Assembly: GCA_002104535.1 (NCBI GenBank)
Contig: NBOG01000002.1
Location: 318,240-382,239, forward strand
Direction: 5' to 3'
DNA from: Cognaticolwellia sediminilitoris
GTDB taxonomy: Bacteria > Pseudomonadota > Gammaproteobacteria > Enterobacterales > Alteromonadaceae
DNA length: 64,000 bases
Positions within the stretch are counted from its first letter, which is position 1, and every line of letters starts with the position of its first letter. The position numbers and the translations under genes are program-made. Of the stretch, positions 19,168-28,903 are shown piece after piece. The notes under the pieces were generated by a model. It did not search any database. It was not told the origin of the DNA and saw nothing but the letters and a program-made list of their open reading frames with translations.

Positions 19168-19297
19168 TATGTGGATATGGTTTAGCCTATTAATTTTTAG
19201 TGCAGATCATATTAGCGATAAGTTGTTAAACGTTTCTTATTATAGGGGGTTTAATTTCAACGCTAGACCTTTTAAATATTACTTCATAGGTTAGATT

Positions 19298-21568
19298 ATG
19301 AACCAGGCTAAAATATCAATTTCGCGATTATTATGTGTTATTTCAATTATGTGCTGTGTTTTCATTTCAGCATCTTTATCCGCGAAAGAATGGTTAATTG
19401 AAGATAAAAAAGCCTATGACAGCATTATAAATAAAGTGCAAGCAGGTGATGTCATCGTTTTAGCTAATGGTACATATCGCGATTTTGAAATTTTATTTAA
19501 AGGCGAAGGCACTAAACAAAAGCCTATTACGCTTAAAGCAGAAACTAAAGGTAAAGTATTTCTAACCGGACAATCAAATTTAAGGTTAGCAGGAAAGTAT
19601 TTAGTTGTTTCTGGCTTAGTTTTTAAAGATGGTTATACCCCAAGTAGTGCCGTAATTGCTTTTAGAAGTAACAAAGAAACTCTGGCGTATCACTCACGTG
19701 TGACTGAAGTTGTAATTGATAATTATAATAATCCAGATAAACGAGAGTCGGATTATTGGGTAGCAATCTATGGCCAACATAATCGTTTTGATCACAACTA
19801 TTTAGCAGGTAAACGTAATAAAGGCGTAACGGTTGCCGTTCGACTTGATAGTGAGAATAGTCGAGAAAATCATCATAAAATAGATCATAACTATTTTGGT
19901 CCACGTCCTATTTTCGGCTCTAATGGCGGTGAAACACTGCGCATTGGCACTAGCCATTACTCTTTATCTAATTCATTTACCCTAGTTGAAAATAATTACT
20001 TTGATCGTTGTGATGGCGAAGTGGAAATTATTTCGGTTAAATCAGGTCAGAATAAAATCCTAAATAATGTCTTTTTCGAATCAAGAGGCACACTGACTTT
20101 ACGCCATGGTAATGGCAACATAATCGAAGAGAATATATTTTTAGGTAATGGCGTAGATCACACCGGTGGAATACGTGTGATCAACAAAGATCAAGTTGTT
20201 AGAAATAATTATATTGAAGGTTTAACGGGATATCGCTTTGGTAGTGGTTTTACGGTGATGAACGGTGTGCCAAACTCTAAAATCAACCGTTATCATCAAG
20301 TTGAAAATGCCCTTATTGAAAACAATAGTTTGATCAATGTTCAGCACATACAATTAGCCGCGGGTAGCGATGCTGAACGAAGTGCAGTACCTATAAAGTC
20401 GACTATGCAAAACAACTTAATTTATAACGACAATGGCCAGCAACCTTTTACCCTATTTGATGATGTTAGTGGTATGGCATTTAAAGGCAATGTCGCTAAT
20501 ACCGTAGCACATGAAAAATTAGCTTCTGGTATAAGCCAAGAAAGCATCGTACTTAAACGCGCCAAAAATGGTTTGCTTTACCCTACAGATGCCAAGCTTG
20601 CTAACAAAGGCGCAACAAAAGATTTATCTCCAATTAAAAAGTCAGCGACCGGTCCTAGTTGGTATAAAAAAGTAGATAGCTTAGTGGCTTTTGGCTCTGG
20701 CAAAACGATTCAAGTAAAGGCAGAAGATGACGCCTTATTTAATGCTGTTTTGGCTGCTGACTCTGGTGATGTTTTGGTATTAGCCGATGGTGATTTTGAT
20801 GTTAGAAAAATGATTGATATCAATAAAACTTTAACAATTAAAGCACTCAATCAAGGCCAAGCCAAAGTAACCTTTCAACGTTCTACGCTCTTTCAAATTT
20901 CTGATGGTGGCAGCTTAACGATTGATGGTTTAGATTTTAATGGCAGTAACAGTCCTGACTCTTCAGGAAACAGCTTAGTGCGTTCAAAAAAATGGGGCAT
21001 GGTTGATAATTACCGCTTTGTTATGCGAAACAGTAAAGTTAGCGCACTTGATATTAATCATTCTTTTCATTTTTTTGATTCAGGCAGTGGTGCTTTTGCC
21101 GACTATATTGAATTAAGCAATAACCATTTCGTTAATATTACCGGTGATTTGCTACGTTTAAATAAAGAAATAGAAGACTTGGGTATTTATAACGCCGAGT
21201 ACGTAAAGCTTAAGCATAATACTTTTGATAATGTACAAGGTGCATTAGTTAATTTATATCGTGGTGGTAGTGATGAGAGTACTTTTGGTCCTCACTTTGA
21301 AATGACCAACAATAGCGTTAAAAACAGCAGTAAAGGCAAGCGAAATAAAGCAGCTTCAAGCCTTCATTTACACGGCGTGCAAGTTACTCATATTGAAAAT
21401 AATAGCTTTGATGATAGTGCTATTGTTGTTATTGAACACACCGTTGGCGAGCCTAAAACAGCGATTAAAAATAACATCTTCAATAAAACACCGGCGCCTA
21501 GCATTACTGAGCTATATGTGAAAGGCTCCCATACCGCCGAAGTGTTAAACAATAAGCAATCTTTGTAA
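19298..21568 (+). CDS. alginate lyase, polysaccharide lyase family 6, two beta-helix domains
   Basis: 756 residues with an N-terminal signal peptide (about 1-29). The first domain (about 32-450) is a PL6 parallel beta-helix. GGETLRIG is at 210-217. The catalytic pair is Lys248 in SVKSGQN and Arg269 in TLRHGN, spaced 21 residues apart as in characterised two-domain PL6 lyases such as AlyGC. A second beta-helix repeat domain (about 470-750) begins with a similar AGDVLVLADG-like segment. It cleaves alginate, or poly-guluronate, by beta-elimination in the periplasm or at the surface. It leads the operon; the PL17 gene starts 9 bases after its stop. Confidence 0.9.
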   Translation: MNQAKISISRLLCVISIMCCVFISASLSAKEWLIEDKKAYDSIINKVQAGDVIVLANGTYRDFEILFKGEGTKQKPITLKAETKGKVFLTGQSNLRLAGKYLVVSGLVFKDGYTPSSAVIAFRSNKETLAYHSRVTEVVIDNYNNPDKRESDYWVAIYGQHNRFDHNYLAGKRNKGVTVAVRLDSENSRENHHKIDHNYFGPRPIFGSNGGETLRIGTSHYSLSNSFTLVENNYFDRCDGEVEIISVKSGQNKILNNVFFESRGTLTLRHGNGNIIEENIFLGNGVDHTGGIRVINKDQVVRNNYIEGLTGYRFGSGFTVMNGVPNSKINRYHQVENALIENNSLINVQHIQLAAGSDAERSAVPIKSTMQNNLIYNDNGQQPFTLFDDVSGMAFKGNVANTVAHEKLASGISQESIVLKRAKNGLLYPTDAKLANKGATKDLSPIKKSATGPSWYKKVDSLVAFGSGKTIQVKAEDDALFNAVLAADSGDVLVLADGDFDVRKMIDINKTLTIKALNQGQAKVTFQRSTLFQISDGGSLTIDGLDFNGSNSPDSSGNSLVRSKKWGMVDNYRFVMRNSKVSALDINHSFHFFDSGSGAFADYIELSNNHFVNITGDLLRLNKEIEDLGIYNAEYVKLKHNTFDNVQGALVNLYRGGSDESTFGPHFEMTNNSVKNSSKGKRNKAASSLHLHGVQVTHIENNSFDDSAIVVIEHTVGEPKTAIKNNIFNKTPAPSITELYVKGSHTAEVLNNKQSL

Positions 21569-21577
21569 GAGACAGTG

Positions 21578-23845
21578 ATGACTTTATTTATGCCAACTCA
21601 ACCAATTAAACAACTACTAACCTTGTCTAAAAATGGTAGCGCGATTGTTACCATGATGTTTCTTACTGTTTTAGTTATTAGCCAACCGGTATACGCCAGA
21701 ACTAGCCCTAATCTTGTGGTAACCAATGCTGATGTCAAAAATATGCAAGCCGCAATTGCAGTTGAAGGGCAATTTAAAGATGCTTTTGTTGCAAGTAAAG
21801 CGTCGGTAGAACAGCAGATTTCTGAACCAATTATCGTTCCCGTACCGAAAGATGGCGGCGGAGGTTATACCCATGAACGTCATAAGAAAAATTATAAATT
21901 AATGTACGATGCCGGTATTGTTTATCAATTAACGCAAGATCTACGTTATGCAAACTATGTTAGAGATATGCTACTCACCTATGCTGATTTATATCCAACT
22001 TTGCCTTTGCATCCACAAAGAAAAATGGGTAAACAAAACCCGGGTAAATTATTTTGGCAAAGTTTAAATGAAGCCGTTTGGTTGGTTTATACCAGCCAAG
22101 CTTATGACTTGGTTTTAGCAACATTATCAGCACAAGAAAAAGCCAAAATTGAGCAAGGATTATTTAGACCCATAGTTAAATTTTTATCTGTCGATTCTCC
22201 TGAAACCTTTAATAAAGTACATAACCATGGCACATGGACAACGGCAGCGGTTGGCATGACAGGTTATGTATTAGGTGAGCTTGAATGGGTCGAACAAGCA
22301 CTTTACGGTTTGGACAAGTCAGGTAAAGGCGGCTTTTTGAAGCAATTAGATGAGCTTTTTTCTCCGCAAGGTTATTACAATGAAGGGCCTTATTATCAAC
22401 GCTATGCGTTAATGCCTTTCGTTACATTTGCTAAAGCCATTGAGACTAATCAACCTGAACGTAAAATTTTTCAATATCGTGATGGTATAGTCCTCAAAGC
22501 AATCGACACCACAATTCAACTAAGCTATAACCAGCTGTTTTTCCCTATTAATGACGCGATTAAAGACAAAGGCATTGATACTATTGAGTTAGTTAATGGT
22601 GTCACTATTGCCTATGGACTAACTGGCGATAATGGCTTGCTCGATATTGCTAAGCAACAAAAGCAAATTATATTAACCGGTGATGGTTTGAGTGTTGCAC
22701 AAGCACTAGACAATAAACTTGAACAACCTTACCGCTTTAAGTCAGTTGCTTTTGGTGATGGCAATGACGGTAAACAAGGCGCGTTAGTTATCATGCGTCA
22801 AAACGTTGCGGGTGAGCAAGCGGTATTATTTAAACCAGCAGCACAAGGTTTAGGTCATGGACATTTTGATAAATTAACCTGGCAGTTTTACGATAAAGGT
22901 GAAGAAATAGTTTCAGATTATGGTGCCGCACGCTTTTTAAATGTAGAAGCTAAATATGGTGGTCGTTACTTACCTGAAAATCTAACTTGGGCGAAGCAAA
23001 CTGTTGCTCACAATACCCTGGTTGTTGATGAAAAAACTCATTTTGATGCTGATGTAGATAAAGGCAATAAACACCATCCTGAGTTATTGTTCTTTAACAC
23101 CAGTGACAATGTAACCATTAGCTCAGCACGCATAGATAGCGTTTATGACGGTGTCGATTTAACGCGCACCATCGCATTAATCAATATACCCATGGCTACA
23201 GATAAGAAGCAGAAACAGTCATTTGTGATTGATGTATTTCAGGTTAAATCAAATGAAACACATCAATACGATTTACCGCTTCATTATAAAGGTCATCTTA
23301 TTAGTACAAGCTTCCCATTAGATACCCAACTCACCAGTTTACCGGTATTGGGTAAAGAAAATGGTTATCAACATCTATGGTTAAAAGCTCAAGCAAAGCC
23401 TGAAGCGGGTTTAGCTCAAATTACTTGGTTAAATGACAATGGCCGTTTTTATACTCATTCTGCGATTATGGACGGTGAAAGTTCGCAACTTTTCACCCAA
23501 ATCGGCGCCAATGACCCTTGGTTTAATTTGCGTAATGAAAATGCTTTTATTAACCGTAAACCGCAGGCTAAAAATCATAACTTTATTAGTGTATTAGAGC
23601 CGCATGGCGAGTTTAATCCATCTAAAGAGTTTACTGTTTCTGCCGTCAGTAGCGTTAAGCAACTATCCCATCAAAAAGACAACAGTATTGATATTGTTGA
23701 GCTCGCTTTAACAAACGGTGGGCGATATTTATTAGCATTCAATAATGCTCAAGGGACTAAAAAAAATCAATTAAATACCTTTTCATTTAACGGCTCGAAC
23801 TACCAGTTTGAAGGCCGTTTTAAATTGTTCGATATTAAAAAGTAG
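21578..23845 (+). CDS. oligoalginate lyase, polysaccharide lyase family 17
   Basis: 755 residues from ATG 21578 (a GTG sits one codon earlier). The signal peptide is cleaved near VYA at 38-40. An alpha/alpha-toroid (about 60-370) holds Asn216-His217 in VHNHGTW and the tyrosines of NEGPYYQRY (268-276). A heparinase II/III-like beta-sheet domain follows, with His427/His429 in GLGHGHFDKL. These correspond to the Asn, His, Tyr and His active-site set of PL17 exolyases such as Alg17C. It releases unsaturated monomers (DEH) from oligoalginate made by the PL6 enzyme. It shares the operon with PL6, kdgF, the importer and possibly kdgK. Confidence 0.9.
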   Translation: MTLFMPTQPIKQLLTLSKNGSAIVTMMFLTVLVISQPVYARTSPNLVVTNADVKNMQAAIAVEGQFKDAFVASKASVEQQISEPIIVPVPKDGGGGYTHERHKKNYKLMYDAGIVYQLTQDLRYANYVRDMLLTYADLYPTLPLHPQRKMGKQNPGKLFWQSLNEAVWLVYTSQAYDLVLATLSAQEKAKIEQGLFRPIVKFLSVDSPETFNKVHNHGTWTTAAVGMTGYVLGELEWVEQALYGLDKSGKGGFLKQLDELFSPQGYYNEGPYYQRYALMPFVTFAKAIETNQPERKIFQYRDGIVLKAIDTTIQLSYNQLFFPINDAIKDKGIDTIELVNGVTIAYGLTGDNGLLDIAKQQKQIILTGDGLSVAQALDNKLEQPYRFKSVAFGDGNDGKQGALVIMRQNVAGEQAVLFKPAAQGLGHGHFDKLTWQFYDKGEEIVSDYGAARFLNVEAKYGGRYLPENLTWAKQTVAHNTLVVDEKTHFDADVDKGNKHHPELLFFNTSDNVTISSARIDSVYDGVDLTRTIALINIPMATDKKQKQSFVIDVFQVKSNETHQYDLPLHYKGHLISTSFPLDTQLTSLPVLGKENGYQHLWLKAQAKPEAGLAQITWLNDNGRFYTHSAIMDGESSQLFTQIGANDPWFNLRNENAFINRKPQAKNHNFISVLEPHGEFNPSKEFTVSAVSSVKQLSHQKDNSIDIVELALTNGGRYLLAFNNAQGTKKNQLNTFSFNGSNYQFEGRFKLFDIKK

Positions 23846-23854
23846 GGTTAAATC

Positions 23855-24235
23855 ATGAGTCAAAGTGCACATTTTTCATTTGCTAATGAAACAGAAATTG
23901 AAGACATTGGTGGTGGCTTAAAACGTCAAATGTTGGGTTATAACCATGAATTAATGGCGGTAAAAATTTGGTTTGAAAAAGGTGCAATAGGTTATAACCA
24001 TGCACACCGACATTCACAAGTTACTTATGTTGTTGAAGGTGAGTTTCACTTTAACATTGACGGTGTAACAAAAATAATGAAGCCAGGCGATAGCTGCATG
24101 ATCCCGCCACATACGGATCATGGCGCGACTTGTCCAACAGGGGGGATTTTAATTGATACTTTTAGTCCAGCCAGAGAAGACTTTGTCGAAGAAGGTGTTT
24201 TCGACCATATTCAGAACAAGGAAAGCAGCTCATGA
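23855..24235 (+). CDS. kdgF: KdgF-like cupin, uronate linearisation
   Basis: 126 residues, single cupin barrel. The metal site follows the HxHx3Qx6G form: His49, His51, Gln55 and Gly62, with His89 in PPHTDHG as the fourth ligand. Asp101 and Arg107 in DTFSPARED match the conserved catalytic patch of KdgF. KdgF speeds conversion of the cyclic 4,5-unsaturated uronate to its linear ketone, DEH. It has no signal peptide, so it acts in the cytoplasm. It starts 9 bases after the PL17 stop and overlaps the MFS start in an ATGA junction. Confidence 0.88.
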   Translation: MSQSAHFSFANETEIEDIGGGLKRQMLGYNHELMAVKIWFEKGAIGYNHAHRHSQVTYVVEGEFHFNIDGVTKIMKPGDSCMIPPHTDHGATCPTGGILIDTFSPAREDFVEEGVFDHIQNKESSS

Positions 24236-25530
24236 AAATTAAAAATTTACGCTGGTGGGTTATTCTTTTAATCGCGCTAGCCACAGTCATTAACTATATT
24301 GATCGATCAGCACTTAGTGTTTTATGGCCTGATATCGTGGAAGAGTTATTCCCAGATGAAAGCGCTTTAGAGCGGAAACAAATATATGCCAATATCTCTA
24401 TTGTTTTCATTTTATCTTATGCTTTTGGTCAGGCGATATTTGGTAAAATTTTCGATTGGATAGGCACTCGCTTAGGCTTTGTGCTCTCTATTGGTGTTTG
24501 GTCGCTAGCGACAGCTGCGCATGCTTTTGCACAAGGCGTTTTAAGCTTTAGTATTTTCAGGGCAATATTAGGTGTTGCTGAGGCAGGTAATTGGCCGGGA
24601 GCAGCGAAAAGTAATGCAGACTGGTTTCCCTCGAAAGAACGCGCACTAGCTCAAGGTATTTTTAATTCAGGTGCCGCTATCGGTGGCATTATTGCCATAC
24701 CACTAATTGCTTATTTAACGGTTTATTTCAGTTGGCAGATGGTGTTTGTTGTTATCGCATCGTTAGGTTTTTTATGGTTAATTCCTTGGATAGTATTGGT
24801 TAAAGCGCCGCCTAAATTACACCCTTGGATCACAGATGAAGAACGTGAATATATTTTAACTGGTCAGAAAACCATTGACTGTAAAGAGACTGCTGATGAG
24901 GAAGAGTATAATCCTTCAACAAAAGAATTACTTTCACGTAAGCAAAGCTGGGGCGTCATTATAGCTTCTGCAGCCATTGATCCTATTTGGTGGCTATTTG
25001 TTTTTTGGATACCAATTTACCTAAACGAAGTCTATGCCATGGATGTTAAATCTATTGGTATATACGGTTGGGTGCCTTACGTAGGTGCTATGTTTGGCGC
25101 ATGGTTTGGTGGCTTGCTGGCGCAAAATCGTATCAAAGCAGGTTGGACTATCGATAAAACCCGTAAGTTAGCGATAACCTTAGGTTGTTTGATTATGTTG
25201 CCTGCTTTATTAGCAATGGCAAGCCCTGGTGGCCCAACAACCGCAGTAATTATTATGGCTATTATTTTATTTGGTTTTCAAACCGCTATTGGTAATGTGC
25301 AAACGTTACCGAGTGATTTATTTGGTAAAAAAGCGGTTGGTAGACTTGCTGGCTTCTCAGGTATGGCGGCAAAACTAGGTGCATTAGGGTTAACCGCTTT
25401 AGTGCCTTATTTAACGGCAGATGGTAACTATACACCAGCATTCGTTATTGGCGCTTCCTTAGCGATTATTGCGATGGTATCTATTTGGGTGCTTATTCCA
25501 AAAATTGAGCCATTAAAAGCTAAGAAATAA
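24232..25530 (+). CDS. MFS transporter, anion:cation symporter family, likely uronate importer
   Basis: 432 residues with about 12 membrane segments. The N-terminal ATVINYIDRSALSV and the AEAGNWPGAAK motif (about 118-128) are typical of the ACS family (hexuronate, galactonate and related sugar-acid symporters). The overlap of 4 bases with kdgF shows translational coupling. In this operon it most likely imports the DEH monomer or short oligomers released by PL17. The central charged loop is at about 205-235. Substrate is inferred from neighbours. Confidence 0.87.
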   Translation: MKIKNLRWWVILLIALATVINYIDRSALSVLWPDIVEELFPDESALERKQIYANISIVFILSYAFGQAIFGKIFDWIGTRLGFVLSIGVWSLATAAHAFAQGVLSFSIFRAILGVAEAGNWPGAAKSNADWFPSKERALAQGIFNSGAAIGGIIAIPLIAYLTVYFSWQMVFVVIASLGFLWLIPWIVLVKAPPKLHPWITDEEREYILTGQKTIDCKETADEEEYNPSTKELLSRKQSWGVIIASAAIDPIWWLFVFWIPIYLNEVYAMDVKSIGIYGWVPYVGAMFGAWFGGLLAQNRIKAGWTIDKTRKLAITLGCLIMLPALLAMASPGGPTTAVIIMAIILFGFQTAIGNVQTLPSDLFGKKAVGRLAGFSGMAAKLGALGLTALVPYLTADGNYTPAFVIGASLAIIAMVSIWVLIPKIEPLKAKK

Positions 25531-25541
25531 ATATATAAACC

Positions 25542-25618
25542 AGTTTCATTAAACTTAACCTCAAAAGTGAGCAATAGTTTAGTGAAATTGGTGTCAGCAA
25601 TCGATAATTCATTATCGA
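25542..25618 (+). promoter_or_regulatory. inverted repeats between the importer and kdgK
   Basis: AGTTTCATTAAACT (25542) and AGTTTAGTGAAATT (25576) can pair around a 20-base loop, with one G-T pair and one mismatch. TCGATAAT / ATTATCGA (25601-25618) is a compact perfect palindrome with a 2-base centre, 33 bases before kdgK. Neither has a clear T run. They may attenuate read-through or bind a regulator of kdgK. Confidence 0.4.
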
Positions 25619-25650
25619 AAAATTTTAATTTAAGTTAATAAGGTTTGTAC

Positions 25651-26601
25651 ATGAAAAACATTTTTTTATTCGGTGAATGCATGATCGAATTAATGGCGAC
25701 TTCAAAAACTGAGTCAGCCAATATCATGCAGCAATCATTTGCTGGAGATGTTTTTAACACTGCCGTGTATTTAAAACGTACTTTCGCTGACGTACATGTC
25801 AATTTAGTTACGGCGGTTGGTCAAGATCAATTTAGCCTTGATATGATTAAGTATTTTGAACGAGAAAACATTGGCGCTGACTTTGTTTTTAAATCGGCGA
25901 CTAAAATCCCCGGTTTATACTCTATTCAACTTGATGAACAAGGAGAGCGTAGCTTTACATATTGGCGTGAAAACTCAGCAGCTAGACAAGTTATGCAGCA
26001 TATTGATGAAGCTGTTACGGCACAATTATCAACAGGGGATATGTTCTTCTTTTCTGGAATCTCGCTGGCAGTAGTTGAGCCAGAAGCGAGGGCACAATTT
26101 TGGCTTTTAATTGACAAGCTAAAAACTTCAGGTGTACAAATTGTATTTGACCCTAACTATCGACCGCGCTTATGGTCTAGCCCTGAAGAGGCACAGGAGC
26201 AATTTTCTTTAGCTTTAGAAAAAGCTGACTTATCGCTGCCAGGTGTTGATGATTTTGAGCAACTGTTTGGTATGACTGATGTTGAAGACGTTTATAATTA
26301 CTGTAAGCCTTTTGGCTTAAATGAAATTGTGATTAAAAACGGTGAGCAAAGTATTTTAGTTGTCATCGATGGCGAACGGACTGAATTTGCCATAACTCCT
26401 GTTGAAAACGTCGTTGATACTACCTCAGCAGGTGACTCATTTAATGGTGTTTATCTTGGTGCGCGTATTAAAGGCTATTCAGTGAATAAAGCCATTAGTT
26501 TAGCATCAAAAGCCGCTGGATTTGTTATACAGCATAAAGGTGCTATTACTCCCGCCGAAGAGTTTGATAGTTTTATTAAAGCCCAACTTGCATTAGTTTA
26601 A
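25651..26601 (+). CDS. kdgK: 2-keto-3-deoxygluconate kinase (PfkB family)
   Basis: 316 residues from ATG 25651, with AATAAGG upstream; the TTG two codons earlier is less likely. The PfkB signatures are present: an N-terminal GECMIEL segment, FDPNYRPRLW (substrate loop), and DTTSAGDSFNG with catalytic base Asp262. It phosphorylates KDG to KDPG, the last step before the Entner-Doudoroff aldolase, which is not encoded in this window. It lies 120 bases past the MFS gene on the same strand and may be co-transcribed or have its own promoter. Confidence 0.9.
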   Translation: MKNIFLFGECMIELMATSKTESANIMQQSFAGDVFNTAVYLKRTFADVHVNLVTAVGQDQFSLDMIKYFERENIGADFVFKSATKIPGLYSIQLDEQGERSFTYWRENSAARQVMQHIDEAVTAQLSTGDMFFFSGISLAVVEPEARAQFWLLIDKLKTSGVQIVFDPNYRPRLWSSPEEAQEQFSLALEKADLSLPGVDDFEQLFGMTDVEDVYNYCKPFGLNEIVIKNGEQSILVVIDGERTEFAITPVENVVDTTSAGDSFNGVYLGARIKGYSVNKAISLASKAAGFVIQHKGAITPAEEFDSFIKAQLALV

Positions 26602-26614
26602 TACAGACAATGGT

Positions 26615-26646
26615 CATAACCGACAATGATTTTATTGACGGTTATG
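26615..26646 (+). terminator. hairpin after kdgK
   Basis: CATAACCG-A-CAAT pairs with ATTG-A-CGGTTATG around a 6-base loop, 13 bases after the stop. The stem is strong but no T run follows. The rest of the gap to 27013 shows no gene or clear motif. Confidence 0.5.
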
Positions 26647-27013
26647 TACTGTGCTAGCGTTGATATTAATATTAGCTATAAACATTTTTATACCGACCAT
26701 AGTTCCCCTCCCTTTTCTTAATGAATTGCTTTGCTTATCCAGAATTGAGCTTATTTAGTTAATTATTTATATGGCTATTACGTATTACGGATCCTCGGTG
26801 GTTAAACTGGTCTTGTGTTATTTGGTTTTTATTTGAAAATATTGGTTTTTTCACCTTTTATTATCTGTATCAGTAGGATTATTCACATATTTGCTCGTTA
26901 ATATTCGGTTTTTATGTAGTATTATACTTGCAATATATACAGACTATTTTTCTTGGCAATTACTCTTAATCGTAAAAGTAGCTAAAAAAATAAAAAGCAT
27001 AATAAGGTTTACT

Positions 27014-28084
27014 ATGACATACGCAGCAATTACTGGATGGGGCAAGTGCTTACCGCCGGCCATTCTTAGCAATGACGATTTAGCGACATTTCTTGAAACC
27101 GATGATGAATGGATCACGTCTCGAACAGGTATGAAGGAGCGGAGAATTTCTCATGTAACCGTGAGTGAATTAGCTCATGTTGCCTGTGCACGCGCTTTAG
27201 CTGCAGCTGGAAAAACAGCAAAAGATGTTGAGTTAATTGTATTTGGTAGTACTACTTTTGATGAGCTTTGCCCGAATGCTGCGTCTAATGTTCAGCGTTT
27301 ATTAGGCGCTGAAAATGCAGCTTGTATGGATGTTAGTACGGCATGTACAGGCGGTATGTATAGTTTAAGTGTTGCTACGTCGATGATTAAAAGTGGTGTG
27401 GTTAAGTCGGCTTTGGTGATAGGTGCTGAAGCGATTTCACCGATTATGGACTGGGACAATCGCGATGTTGCCGTGTTATTTGGTGATGGTGCTGCCGCGC
27501 TTTATTTAGAAGAAAGCGCGGAAGAAACCGGTGTAATTACTGAAGCCTTAGGCTGCTACGGCGAGTCGCGCGATATTTTGTCGGTGCAAGGTTGGGGAAT
27601 GAAATACGCTAACAAAGGTCGTATGCTCGGCCAAAGTAACTGGGCATTTCTAGGCCAAGAAATATTTAAAAAAGCGGTTGCTGGTATGGCGCAGGCGTGT
27701 GAAAAAGCCTTAAATCAAGCGCAACTTACCTCAGATCAAATAAGTAGTGTGGTGCCGCACCAAGCTAATTTACGTATTATTGATACTTTAGTTAAACGCT
27801 TAAAAATGGATAAAGAGAAAGTTTTCATTAATATTCATAAATACGGCAATATGTCAGCGGCAACTACGTTAGTGGCGTTTGTTGAAGCGATTGAAGAAAG
27901 CTTTATCGCTAAGCAGTCTTATGTGTTACTGCCAGCTTTTGGTGGTGGATTAACTTGGAGTGCTCACGTTGTTAAATGGGGCGATAGAACTCATGCACTA
28001 TCAAGCTGTGATGTTGAGTTACCAGAGAGTAGAAAAACAGGTTTAGAGCTGGTTAATGAGCTAAGAGCTGCTAAATCTGCTTAA
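27014..28084 (+). CDS. beta-ketoacyl-ACP synthase III (FabH-like)
   Basis: 356 residues from ATG 27014, with AATAAGG upstream. The frame extends 41 codons further up to a TTG, but that N-terminus has no family match. The catalytic triad of the FabH fold is complete: Cys111 (STACTGG), His249 (PHQANLR) and Asn279 (KYGNMSA). The DEWITSRTGMKERR segment (31-44) is also typical. It condenses an acyl-CoA starter with malonyl-ACP. The C-terminus is about 35 residues longer than E. coli FabH (317 residues). It is not in a fatty-acid operon, so a secondary FabH for special starters is possible. A thioesterase gene follows after a terminator. Confidence 0.87.
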   Translation: MTYAAITGWGKCLPPAILSNDDLATFLETDDEWITSRTGMKERRISHVTVSELAHVACARALAAAGKTAKDVELIVFGSTTFDELCPNAASNVQRLLGAENAACMDVSTACTGGMYSLSVATSMIKSGVVKSALVIGAEAISPIMDWDNRDVAVLFGDGAAALYLEESAEETGVITEALGCYGESRDILSVQGWGMKYANKGRMLGQSNWAFLGQEIFKKAVAGMAQACEKALNQAQLTSDQISSVVPHQANLRIIDTLVKRLKMDKEKVFINIHKYGNMSAATTLVAFVEAIEESFIAKQSYVLLPAFGGGLTWSAHVVKWGDRTHALSSCDVELPESRKTGLELVNELRAAKSA

Positions 28085-28121
28085 CAGAACAGTCTAAAGA
28101 TTTTGATTTTATACTTTCTCC

Positions 28122-28162
28122 CAACCAAGTAAATGCAGCGTTTGCTTGGTTGTTTATTTTTT
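28122..28162 (+). terminator. terminator after the FabH-like gene
   Basis: CAACCAAG (28122-28129) pairs with CTTGGTTG (28145-28152), extended inward by AAA/TTT, and runs directly into TTTATTTTTT. Confidence 0.85.
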
Positions 28163-28181
28163 ACATTACAAAAGGTTACTT

Positions 28182-28562
28182 ATGCGCTTTTTATCTCGTC
28201 GATTAATTTTACCTAATGATTTAAATTATGCTAATTCATTATTTGGTGGCAGGGCATTGGCTTGGATTGATGAAGAAGCCGCTATTTATGCTATTTGCCA
28301 GCTTGAAACAAACTGTTTGGTGACTAAACACATTGGCGCGATTAACTTTGAGTCTCCTGCGCAACAAGGCGATGTTGTTGAGTTTGGTTTATCTACTAAA
28401 GCGGTGGGTAAAACCTCAATCACTATTACTTGTATGATGCGCAATAAAGTGACAAAAAAGACCATTTGTTTAGCGGATGATATCGTTTTCGTACAAGTAG
28501 ACCCTGATACCAAACAACCTATCCCACATGGTAAAACACTAGAGTCGTTATCAGATATTTAA
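28182..28562 (+). CDS. hotdog-fold acyl-CoA thioesterase
   Basis: 126 residues from ATG 28182 with AAAGG upstream; a longer reading from 28146 would run over the terminator. The N-terminal segment LPNDLNYANSLFGGRALAW (about 9-27) with its N/G and catalytic Asp in WIDEEAA is the mark of YciA/BACH-type thioesterases, which hydrolyse acyl-CoA in the cytoplasm. The single hotdog domain is of usual length for YciA-like proteins. The substrate range is unknown. Confidence 0.83.
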   Translation: MRFLSRRLILPNDLNYANSLFGGRALAWIDEEAAIYAICQLETNCLVTKHIGAINFESPAQQGDVVEFGLSTKAVGKTSITITCMMRNKVTKKTICLADDIVFVQVDPDTKQPIPHGKTLESLSDI

Positions 28563-28569
28563 ATTAAGT

Positions 28570-28890
28570 TTTAAGTTTGAAGCTTTCAGCTTTCAGTAAA
28601 AAAAAGAGAGCTTTAAGTTTGAAGCTATCAGCTTTCAGTAAAATCAAAAAAACAAAAAAGAGAGCTATAAGTTTCAAGCTGTCAGCTTTCAGTTAAAAGA
28701 AAAAAGAGATTAGCCGAGGGCTTGTTTTGCTTTTACTGAAAGCTCAGAACTGACAGCTTATCGCTATGGCTTTCTTACCTCTATGTCTTACTGACAGCTC
28801 AGAACTGACAGCTTACCGCTATGGCTTTCTTACCTCTATGTCTTACTGACAGCTCAGAACTGACAGCTTACCGCTATGGCTTTCTTACCG
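28570..28890. repeat. composite repeat block, left copy (A units, linker, 55-bp B units)
   Basis: Three copies of a ~33-base unit (AAGTTTGAAGCTTTCAGC-like) start at 28570, 28611 and 28665. A linker GATTAGCCGAGGGCTTG follows at 28708. Then a 55-base unit beginning CTGACAGCTCAGAACTGACA repeats at 28736, 28791 and 28846, the third incomplete. Unit B carries sequence complementary to unit A, so the block could fold as a large inverted repeat. The same order recurs at 29131-29320. Confidence 0.85.
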
Positions 28891-28903
28891 CTATATTTGT
28901 GTT

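Noticed and set aside
26891-27013. Longer N-terminus for the FabH-like protein
   Set aside because: The extra 41 codons have no family match, begin with TTG without a ribosome site, and ATG 27014 has a good one at the family's normal start.
28736-28890. Tandem repeat considered as a CRISPR array
   Set aside because: The whole 55-base unit repeats without variable spacers, and no cas gene is in the window.
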